Shown: one piece after another, positions 27,865 through 35,583 of the stretch
Numbering within the stretch: position 1 is the stretch's first letter
How the letters are laid out: each line of letters starts with the position of its first letter
DNA from: Bartonella sp. WD12.1
GTDB lineage: Bacteria > Pseudomonadota > Alphaproteobacteria > Rhizobiales > Rhizobiaceae
Direction of reading: 5' to 3'
NCBI RefSeq assembly: GCF_002022415.1
Contig: NZ_MUBG01000001.1
Coordinates: 372,001 to 436,000, forward strand
Length of the DNA: 64,000 bases
Position numbers and translations under genes: made by a program
The notes under the pieces: model-generated
What the model saw: only the letters and a program-made list of their open reading frames with translations
What the model was told of the DNA's origin: nothing
The model's database searches: none

Positions 27865-30237
27865 TTATAAATCTAATTTTATCTTTTGCCCAATATCTGT
27901 GATTGTACGTAATGAAAGAGAGAAATTAAAGTTCTGCAAAGGTGCATTTTTTCCTGGATTAACTATTTGTTTATAGCCGATTTTTATTTCAAAACATTCA
28001 TCTTTATAATTTAAATTTATTTCCCGTTTTACAAATGTACTAGATACTAAGTCATAACTAACATTATTATATATAGACCAATATTTAGAAAATTTAATAC
28101 CAGTTTGAAAAGAAATTTCTTGGCGATCCTGTATATATTCATAATTGGGTTGGCTTTGGATATAAGCATATTGTAAGGATGCTCTAAAATTTTCCCATTT
28201 TTGAGATGCTTCTACTTCACCACGGCGGATTTGACCTGTTTTTTTATCAAAACGTCCACGAGATTCTAAAGCAAAACCACTATCATGGTTTGCATTAAAC
28301 ATTGCAACATAATCTGAACGCGATGTTTCAAGACCAGAATTAGCACTTACATTGACAAAGTTTTTTTCTGCAAAAGAATTTTTTCCTGCGAGATGAAAAG
28401 ATTGTCCAACAAGACCATAAAGTGACCAATCATTGTTGAAGCTTCCGGAATATCTTAGGCCTATATTTGCTCTTGTTCCACCTTCAACACGGTCATAACC
28501 AGAGAATTTGTCGCGTTGAAATAGAGTAGTTGCATCAAATACCAAGCTTTGGGTATCTTCATTTGGTAACAGTCCGGCATATTGTTCATTATTGCGTATA
28601 AAGAGTTGTGCTGTTGGCTCTAAAACATGTGTAGAAATGCCAGAAGTTACAAGGAGGGGGTAACGTAACTCTAAACCTGCTGTTGCCATGCCTCGAATAG
28701 TTGGTGAGGCAATGTTAAATTTTGTCGACGAGTCATTTGTGAGATGGTCAGGATAATTTTCCCGGATATTTGTCATTGTATCAGTACGTAATGCGAGAAT
28801 AGGGGTTATTAGTAATCCGTTTTGTGTATTAAAACGCTTTTTCCATTCTATTTCACCTGTTAACCGAAAACTATTTCCAGGTATATCAGAAGGCCGAGAG
28901 ATATAAGGAGGATGTTCTTGCCAATCGGTATAGTTGAAGTCAGAGTGATTACGATAAATTGATTGCATATTGCCATGAAAAGTAAGTTCCCCAGTGTAAA
29001 CTTCTTTGTCTGGTGTGAAAAAATAATCGATACGGGGTAAAACCCATGCTTGCTGAGAATGACGTTTGTTAATGGTATTTGTAGGTATCAAATCTTGGAC
29101 TGTGAAATGGTAAAAACGCGTATCAAAGTAATTTTTTCCTCCAAGGCCGTTCAAATAAAGCTGAGAAAGTTGTACAGGATTACTATAGTTTTCAAGTTTA
29201 TATGTACGGCTAAAATGCCTATCTGATTGGGCAAAAATATCCCAACCATAAGTCCAGCGTGAATTAATACGGAAATCGCCTTTTGTTGCCACCATATAAC
29301 GGTTATTTTTTTGCGTATCAATTGTGTCATTATCGAACTTATGAGGATTAATTTGATATATATGAGCAAAACGGATGTTATAATTTCCTGTTTTTAAACG
29401 CTGACGCCATTCTCCTTCAGTTAAAAGTCCTTGTTTTGTGTAGAAAGTAGGGGAAAGTGTAAAGTCATAATGAGGTGAGAGATTCCAGAAATAAGAATTC
29501 TTAATACCAATACCAAGATGATCAGTATAAGAAAGGTGAGGAGTAAGTAACCCGCTAACGCGTTTTACATTTGGATCAGGCAGTTCAAAAATAGGAAACC
29601 GGGCGATTGGCACACCAAAAACTTCAAAATGACCGTCTTCAAATTGAATTGTTTTAGTGGTGTTATTCCATATGATCTTTTTTGCTTTAATTTGCCAAAA
29701 AACTTCATTGTCTGATTTGTGATAATGAGGTTCACATGCTGTATAGACAGCATTATTGAAGATTGTAAGCTGACTTCCTCTGCGTTCAGCATTTTCAGCT
29801 ACAAAATGTGTGTTGTTAATAGCTTCAACGCGTAAAAAATTTACAAATCCTTCACCAAGGTCTTGAGTCATGTCAATATAATCAGAATAGACTTTATTAC
29901 CATCCTTTTGAACAATTTCAACATTTCCTTGTGCTATAATACGTCCTGTTTTTTGATTGTAAGTGACTTTCTGGGCAATAACTTTATTGTTATCATATTC
30001 AATTTGAACATTTCCTTCAGCAGAGACAGTATCTGCGTCATGGTTGTAAGTGAGTTTGTCAGCAGAGAGTAAAAGGGGGGATGCTAGAGATTGAATGTGG
30101 TTTTGAGGAGAAAGATTAGAATTTTGTGCTATTGCAGAATAAGATAAGGTTATGCCTAAAACAAAACTAATAGCACTTTTAAAAACCAATATGTTCAGTT
30201 TTGTCAAAATTATCCTCTTACTTGTAAGCAATTTCAC
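27865..30237 (-). CDS. lptD: LPS-assembly outer-membrane protein LptD
   Basis: LptD forms the beta-barrel that inserts lipopolysaccharide into the outer leaflet. A signal peptide ends near residue 37 (SYSAIAQ). The LptA-like domain follows (ADKLTYNHDADTVSAEGNVQ, about residues 58-190), then the barrel from about residue 200 to the C-terminus. The length of 790 suits alphaproteobacteria. The ATG directly follows the lptG stop, so the export machine is made from one transcript with lptF and lptG. No defect is seen. Confidence 0.95.
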   Translation of the reverse strand: MKLLTSKRIILTKLNILVFKSAISFVLGITLSYSAIAQNSNLSPQNHIQSLASPLLLSADKLTYNHDADTVSAEGNVQIEYDNNKVIAQKVTYNQKTGRIIAQGNVEIVQKDGNKVYSDYIDMTQDLGEGFVNFLRVEAINNTHFVAENAERRGSQLTIFNNAVYTACEPHYHKSDNEVFWQIKAKKIIWNNTTKTIQFEDGHFEVFGVPIARFPIFELPDPNVKRVSGLLTPHLSYTDHLGIGIKNSYFWNLSPHYDFTLSPTFYTKQGLLTEGEWRQRLKTGNYNIRFAHIYQINPHKFDNDTIDTQKNNRYMVATKGDFRINSRWTYGWDIFAQSDRHFSRTYKLENYSNPVQLSQLYLNGLGGKNYFDTRFYHFTVQDLIPTNTINKRHSQQAWVLPRIDYFFTPDKEVYTGELTFHGNMQSIYRNHSDFNYTDWQEHPPYISRPSDIPGNSFRLTGEIEWKKRFNTQNGLLITPILALRTDTMTNIRENYPDHLTNDSSTKFNIASPTIRGMATAGLELRYPLLVTSGISTHVLEPTAQLFIRNNEQYAGLLPNEDTQSLVFDATTLFQRDKFSGYDRVEGGTRANIGLRYSGSFNNDWSLYGLVGQSFHLAGKNSFAEKNFVNVSANSGLETSRSDYVAMFNANHDSGFALESRGRFDKKTGQIRRGEVEASQKWENFRASLQYAYIQSQPNYEYIQDRQEISFQTGIKFSKYWSIYNNVSYDLVSSTFVKREINLNYKDECFEIKIGYKQIVNPGKNAPLQNFNFSLSLRTITDIGQKIKLDL

Positions 30238-31332
30238 CTAGCCGTCCTCTTCTTTATGAAGTAAAAAGGAAACTCCAAAAAACAACGCAATAACAACTGG
30301 TGTCCAAGCAGCAATAATTGGAGGAATGTATCCAGCATTACCAAAAGCTTGAACAAGTACGGAAATGACATAAAGCATGAATCCAGCGATTACACCACCA
30401 AGAATTAATGCTTTAGATTGTCCGAGGCGTGTAAATTTTAGCGATACTGTCGCAGCAATAAGAGTCATTGCTACAAGTAATGCTGGTAATGCAATCAATG
30501 ATTGCAAATACATATCGAACTTATTTGCAGAATAACCAAATGATCGCGCAGCTGAAATTTTTTTTGGTAATTTGTAAAATGGAATAGTTGCAGGATCGGC
30601 TAAATATTCAATTAAAAACTCAGGTTTTAGATTTGTTTTTATCCGAAATTCAGTAAATTTTTCAGGAACATAACCTGTTTTATAAATTGTTCCATTCGTT
30701 AACAGCCAAGCGTCATTTGTTAATGTTGCTTGTTTTGCGTGGATCCAGTTCTTAACTGTTGTGTTATCATTATATTGCACAAAGGTTGCATCAATAAGAG
30801 AGAGACCTTGCTGTGTGATTGATCTGGCCCCAATAGTTGTTATTCCTAGATTTGTATGTTGCGTTAACCATGGGATACGATTCTTGTTGATAGATGTTTG
30901 AACATTATTACTACGCCATTCAGCAATCATTTTTTCTGCTTGAGAAGATCCCCATGCGGCAAGTGGATTTATAAAAAGAATCGAAAACAATCCAAAAAGA
31001 AAAGCTCCAAGACAAGCGGGTATAAGAAACTGCCACGCAGAAACACCAATTGAACGAGCAACAACAAGCTCAAATGTTTTGTTAAGTGATATTAGCGTGG
31101 TCATTGCAGAAAATAGTGCAATAAAAGGAAAGAGTTGCTGCATAATAAAAGGGACACGCAACGCTGAAATGAGAAGTGCACCTTTTGCTGTATAATGGGG
31201 AAGAGAAGCTAATCGACCAGAATTTTCCGTAAAGTCAATTAAAAGGGCAAGTATAAAAATACTCAATACAAAATAACAGGTTGTTTTGATATAACGTACA
31301 AAAAAATATCGTCCAAGCGTCCATCCAATCAT
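30238..31332 (-). CDS. lptG: LPS export ABC transporter permease LptG
   Basis: This 364-residue YjgP/YjgQ-family permease has three membrane helices at the N-terminus, a periplasmic jellyroll domain (about residues 125-265) and three at the C-terminus. It partners LptF and the ATPase LptB (not in this window) to extract LPS from the inner membrane. The start MIGWTLGRYFFVRYIKTTCYF is typical of the LptG side. The gene overlaps lptF by four bases (ATGA) and abuts lptD. Confidence 0.94.
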   Translation of the reverse strand: MIGWTLGRYFFVRYIKTTCYFVLSIFILALLIDFTENSGRLASLPHYTAKGALLISALRVPFIMQQLFPFIALFSAMTTLISLNKTFELVVARSIGVSAWQFLIPACLGAFLFGLFSILFINPLAAWGSSQAEKMIAEWRSNNVQTSINKNRIPWLTQHTNLGITTIGARSITQQGLSLIDATFVQYNDNTTVKNWIHAKQATLTNDAWLLTNGTIYKTGYVPEKFTEFRIKTNLKPEFLIEYLADPATIPFYKLPKKISAARSFGYSANKFDMYLQSLIALPALLVAMTLIAATVSLKFTRLGQSKALILGGVIAGFMLYVISVLVQAFGNAGYIPPIIAAWTPVVIALFFGVSFLLHKEEDG

Positions 31333-32519
31333 GATGTTTTGTCCGAAGAATAGTGAGATTTTCGATATTTAGATTTGTTCGTCATTTTCTGAAGAAGTGC
31401 TTGAATAGTATCGTTAAATCTTGCGGGTATACTAATTTTACGGTTTGTCAGTAGCATAAAAAAAATTAATACGCTTACTCCTATTGGAGTAATATAGAGT
31501 AGAGGAACGTAAGTGAGATCATTCTTTGTTTTTTCAGCAAAAAAATATTCTATCCAATAAATCAGTAAGGAAGAAGTAATTGTAAAAACAATTGCTGATG
31601 TGCGTGCTTGTCGATGTGAACGCGCATCTCCTGCTGCAGCTACTGCAATTAAAGCAAAAACAATTGGGTAGAGCCACTCTGTGAGTCGACGGTGAAATTC
31701 AGCTTTGTATTGAAGCGGGTTACGCTGATAATAGGGATCATATGAATCAGGATGCAATAAGTAAGAAAGAGGCCTGTCTTTAGGGTAAATAGTTGGTACT
31801 CCATTATTGGGGATGAATTCGCTTAAGCTAAAAGTATAGGAGTTAAATTTAACAATCGAAACACTATCATTTTGATAATTCACTCTTTCAATTTCACCGT
31901 CATTGAGGACTAAAAAATTTCCATTTTTATTACTAACAATTGCGCCTTTTTTTGCATAATAGAGAAGATCAATTTTAGAATCGCGCTGATCGGCAATGAA
32001 AAGACGTCCAATGGTTCCATCTGGGTACCGTTCACCAATTTCTATATAAAGATTGTTTGTTAGTGCTTGAAAGCTGCCTTCGCGAATAAAAAGATTAATG
32101 AAGTCCGAATGAGTGCTTGCCAGCATTTGTCGCATATTAAGGCGTGCTTGAGGAGCAACAAAATTAGCGATTGAAAAAGATATACATGCAGTAAAAATAG
32201 CTAAAAGAAGAATTGGTTTTAAAACAGTGTTTTTGGAAAAGCCAGAGGCGCTGATAATAGCTAACTCTGAATCTTGATTCATTGTTGAAAGGATAGTTGT
32301 AATTGCAATCACTAGTGCAAATGGGATGATAAGGGAAATAACAGGAGGAACTAATAAGGATGAAAAGTATAAAACTGTTAGGAATGTTTGACCACTTGTT
32401 GTAAGAAAATCAATTCGTGCAAGGACTTGCACTGTCAAACTAATACCAATTGCTGCGGCCATCACAGCGCTAAATAGAATAAAAACACGTTTTAGGATGT
32501 ATAACTCAATAATGCGCAT
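31329..32519 (-). CDS. lptF: LPS export ABC transporter permease LptF
   Basis: This first gene of the LPS export operon has the same six-helix plus periplasmic-domain layout as LptG, with the N-terminus MRIIELYILKRVFILFSAVM and the conserved SASGFSKNTVLKP cytoplasmic coupling segment that contacts LptB. It is 396 residues long. The operon promoter must be in the 398-base spacer shared with the divergent holC. Confidence 0.94.
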   Translation of the reverse strand: MRIIELYILKRVFILFSAVMAAAIGISLTVQVLARIDFLTTSGQTFLTVLYFSSLLVPPVISLIIPFALVIAITTILSTMNQDSELAIISASGFSKNTVLKPILLLAIFTACISFSIANFVAPQARLNMRQMLASTHSDFINLFIREGSFQALTNNLYIEIGERYPDGTIGRLFIADQRDSKIDLLYYAKKGAIVSNKNGNFLVLNDGEIERVNYQNDSVSIVKFNSYTFSLSEFIPNNGVPTIYPKDRPLSYLLHPDSYDPYYQRNPLQYKAEFHRRLTEWLYPIVFALIAVAAAGDARSHRQARTSAIVFTITSSLLIYWIEYFFAEKTKNDLTYVPLLYITPIGVSVLIFFMLLTNRKISIPARFNDTIQALLQKMTNKSKYRKSHYSSDKTS

Positions 32520-32917
32520 AAATTGGGTAACATCCTTAGTTTTAATTTAAAGAAGATACTATATAATGTGCCAAATGAAGACATAGTGGTCAAAATTAAA
32601 AGACAACCTCTTTGTGCTCTTTTTTCTAATAAGCAACAAGAGATAATTCAATAATTTTAATTCATTTTGTTATGTTTTTTCAAGTATGGTATCAAGAAAA
32701 GCTAAGAAAATGGCACAGAATAAATTTTTTCATTTATTAAAAAAATTACGATTTTTCTTGTTTCTCTTTGCTATTATTTAATACATAAAAAAAGACAATG
32801 CACATAAAAAAAGAGGGAATTATAGTGTTCCAAGCCATTCCTTCTCTATTTAGAAATATAGAAATATTTCCAAAAGAGTGTTACACTTTTTCGATAAAGA
32901 GTGATGAGGATTAAGAG
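32520..32917. other. Divergent spacer between lptF and holC
   Basis: No gene is visible in these 398 AT-rich bases. Several relatives, from memory, have the leucyl aminopeptidase gene pepA here; I found no readable remnant of it. Promoters for both flanking operons are expected but no clear -35/-10 pair stands out. Confidence 0.4.
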
Positions 32918-33364
32918 GTGGATATTCTATTCTATCATTTAACACAATCAACACTAGAAGATATTTTACCAGTATTGATAGAACGTGCAGTTGCGCGTTT
33001 TGGCAGAGTAACAATACAATGTATGAGTGAAGAACAGCGCGATGCCATAGATACTCGTTTATGGGTTTACGCTGAGGGGGCATTTATTGGGCATGGAACT
33101 GAATGTGATAAATATCCAAATTTTCAGCCTGTATTTCTCACTACGGGGCATGAGAATCCGAATGATTCAAAAATACGCTTTCTTGTAGAGGGAGCGGTTT
33201 GTCCGGATATTAATATTTATCAACGACTTGTAGTGATATTTGATGGTCGTAATGACGAACAATTAAATCTCGCTCGTGCACAGTGGAAGGAATATGGAAC
33301 AGAAAACCATAATTTAACTTACTGGAAGCAGACTGAAAATCGCGGTTGGGAAAAGCAAATTTGA
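32918..33364 (+). CDS. holC: DNA polymerase III chi subunit
   Basis: The 148-residue protein shows the chi-subunit pattern: an opening FYHLTQSTLEDILPVLIERA, then LWVYAEGAFIGHG and a Rossmann-like end (LVVIFDGRNDEQLNLARAQW). Chi links the clamp loader to single-stranded DNA-binding protein. The start is the GTG at 32918, with an AAGAGG ribosome site directly upstream; no better in-frame start exists. It probably heads a short transcript. Confidence 0.92.
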   Translation: MDILFYHLTQSTLEDILPVLIERAVARFGRVTIQCMSEEQRDAIDTRLWVYAEGAFIGHGTECDKYPNFQPVFLTTGHENPNDSKIRFLVEGAVCPDINIYQRLVVIFDGRNDEQLNLARAQWKEYGTENHNLTYWKQTENRGWEKQI

Positions 33365-33477
33365 TATGCATAGCATTTATTATTCTAATTTATTGGTATT
33401 GTCTGGATAATTAATAAAGAACTCTTTTATTATGAAAAAATTAGAAGGAAAGTCATTATTTTATTGTTATTTTTCTT

Positions 33478-33789
33478 TTGGAGAGCGATAAAATATTACC
33501 TGTAATCACATATTGGAATGGAATAGCGGTGGTTGATCGGATTTTACTTGCTTTATGGTCAGTAATGCTGGCTTTTTTTTGTGTTTCATGGTTGGGTACA
33601 ACGCATATTCTATCACAAATATTTTCTATCATTCATGTTGATTATATTGCAGATATTTTATTCTTTTTTCTTTGTGTATTGTTTGCTGGGATATTATGGT
33701 GGAGTGTGCCTCGACCAATGTCTTTAAAAATAAAATTGGCGGCATTTCTGCCGCCAGCGTTAATTTTATTATATTTTATTGTATCTTAG
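33478..33789 (+). CDS. Small membrane protein of unknown function
   Basis: I do not recognise this 103-residue frame. It would have three hydrophobic segments (about residues 20-42, 56-75 and 84-102) and little else. No ATG is available upstream: the frame opens after a TAG at 33442, and the only early start is TTG at 33478, with a later GTG at 33529. A ribosome-site-like GAAGGA at 33444 is not followed by a usable start, so the original start may be lost. Its stop overlaps the convergent MFS stop by three bases. The codon pattern and clean membrane profile favour a real gene, but it could be a relic. Confidence 0.45.
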   Translation: MESDKILPVITYWNGIAVVDRILLALWSVMLAFFCVSWLGTTHILSQIFSIIHVDYIADILFFFLCVLFAGILWWSVPRPMSLKIKLAAFLPPALILLYFIVS

Positions 33790-35075
33790 TAAGATATCTC
33801 TTTATCTGTAAAGCAAATAAAGCAAATAAGTGAAATAAAAGCAGAAAAGAGAAGATAATAGCCAACGTAAGTTACATCAAAATATTGTACCAGAGATTCT
33901 GCAATATAAGGTGCAAAAGATCCGCCAACAATACCAGCTAAGTTGAAGGTTAAGGATACACCAGTGTATCGAATAGCTGTTGGGAATGGTGATGCAAGAA
34001 TGGTACCCAACGGGCTATATGTAATCCCTAGAAGCATTAAGCCAATGATAGACATTGCAAGAACGCCTACAATTCCAGAATGTAGGAAGTAGGGAATTGC
34101 AAAAGAGTAAATACCAGTACTTATTGTTACCCAAATCATCAAAGTTCTGCGCTTAATACGATCAGCGAATTTTCCAGTGAGGGCAATAGAAAGGCCAAAA
34201 ACAATAGCTCCAATCATCTCTATTTGCAGTGTTTGATTAAATGGTAATTGCAGATGATTTTTTGAGTAACTTAATAAATAGGCAGTGACCAAATAAAATA
34301 AGACAAATGCTGTCATGCTGGCAAATGTACCAAGAAGCACAATCCGCGGATGTTTGAAGAACACATTGATAACAGGTACTTTGACACGCTCTTCATGATC
34401 AAGAGCTTTTTTAAATTCAAGTGTTTCACCAATTGAAGTACGCACCCATAATCCTAAGATGACGAGAAAAGCTGAAGCAATGAATGGAATACGCCATCCC
34501 CACGTGAAAAGTTGGTCAGAGTCAAGGCTGTTCCACAGCCCAAAATAAACTGCAATAGATAAAAGTAAACCAGCTGGAGATCCTAATTGAGGAAACATTG
34601 CATACCAACCACGTTTTTCTGGTGGAGCATTTTCTGTTGCAAGTAGAATAGCTCCACCCCATTCTCCTCCCAATCCAATTCCTTGACCAAGACGGCACAT
34701 AGTTAAAAGAAAAGGCGCCCACCAACCGACTGTTTCATAAGTGGGAAGAATGCCAATAATAACTGTTGAAATACCCATTGTGAGAAGAGCAGCGACAAGT
34801 GTTGCTTTCCGTCCGATTTTGTCACCAAAATGTCCAAAAATAATAGATCCGAGAGGACGGGCAAAAAAAGCAACACCGAAAACAAGGAAAGATTGTAAAA
34901 TAGCAAGTTGATTGTTTTGCTGTGGAAAAAACAAATAAGGAAATACAAGAGCTGCAGCAGTTGCAAAAATGTAAAAGTCAAAATACTCAATTGTTGTGCC
35001 AACAAGGCTTGCAAACAAAATTCGAATAGGTGAATTTGTTTGATTTACGCGCTGTCTTTCTACGCTTATGGACAT
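33786..35075 (-). CDS. MFS transporter, metabolite:H+ symporter (MHS) type
   Basis: The 429-residue protein has twelve predicted membrane segments. It carries the MHS-subfamily pattern: GTTIEYFDFYIFATAAALVF at the first helix, the loop motif FGHFGDKIGRKATLV, and GLGGEWGGAILLATENAP in the middle. Relatives take up proline/betaine, shikimate, alpha-ketoglutarate or citrate; the substrate is not decided by sequence. It is monocistronic, convergent with the small membrane protein and divergent from the autotransporter gene. Confidence 0.88.
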   Translation of the reverse strand: MSISVERQRVNQTNSPIRILFASLVGTTIEYFDFYIFATAAALVFPYLFFPQQNNQLAILQSFLVFGVAFFARPLGSIIFGHFGDKIGRKATLVAALLTMGISTVIIGILPTYETVGWWAPFLLTMCRLGQGIGLGGEWGGAILLATENAPPEKRGWYAMFPQLGSPAGLLLSIAVYFGLWNSLDSDQLFTWGWRIPFIASAFLVILGLWVRTSIGETLEFKKALDHEERVKVPVINVFFKHPRIVLLGTFASMTAFVLFYLVTAYLLSYSKNHLQLPFNQTLQIEMIGAIVFGLSIALTGKFADRIKRRTLMIWVTISTGIYSFAIPYFLHSGIVGVLAMSIIGLMLLGITYSPLGTILASPFPTAIRYTGVSLTFNLAGIVGGSFAPYIAESLVQYFDVTYVGYYLLFSAFISLICFICFTDKEISY

Positions 35076-35583
35076 GAATAGGATATTCCTTTTATATAGA
35101 TAATTAAAATATTAAGATAAGATTTTAATAGTTATAAGAATTTCATATTAGTGTCGAGTCAGTATTGTTACGATTTAATTGTATAAGAATAATAATAGGG
35201 CATGATAAGAGTGAGGGAAAATGTATTGTTACTACTGATCATGCTATTTATTAAATTTAGCGTTAGATTAAATGTAATAAAAAAGCTTTTTTTAAAAGCA
35301 GCAGGGGGATAGAAGTATATCATTCTACATAAACGGCTTAAGCTCTCAATTGTTTCATTTTGTATTTTTAAATGAAAATATTGTTTTCATTTTTTCTACA
35401 CAGTTTTGCTTTTACAAGCTAAAGAAATCGGCCAAAAAGCGCTTTAGCAATTTCTGATTAAAATTTATTATCGCTGCATATAAAACACATTACGACATAA
35501 ATAAAACACATTATGATATAAACAGGAGCAGTCTGTTAAGAAGGAGGAGTGTTTATTTAATTATTGATAATGGAATGTAGATT
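35076..35583. other. Spacer upstream of the autotransporter
   Basis: About 500 AT-rich bases without a gene. A strong ribosome-site-like AAGGAGGAG at 35541-35549 is 34 bases before the GTG used by the autotransporter. The frame between them ends ATG-TAG at 35575-35580, which looks like a lost original start. Confidence 0.4.
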
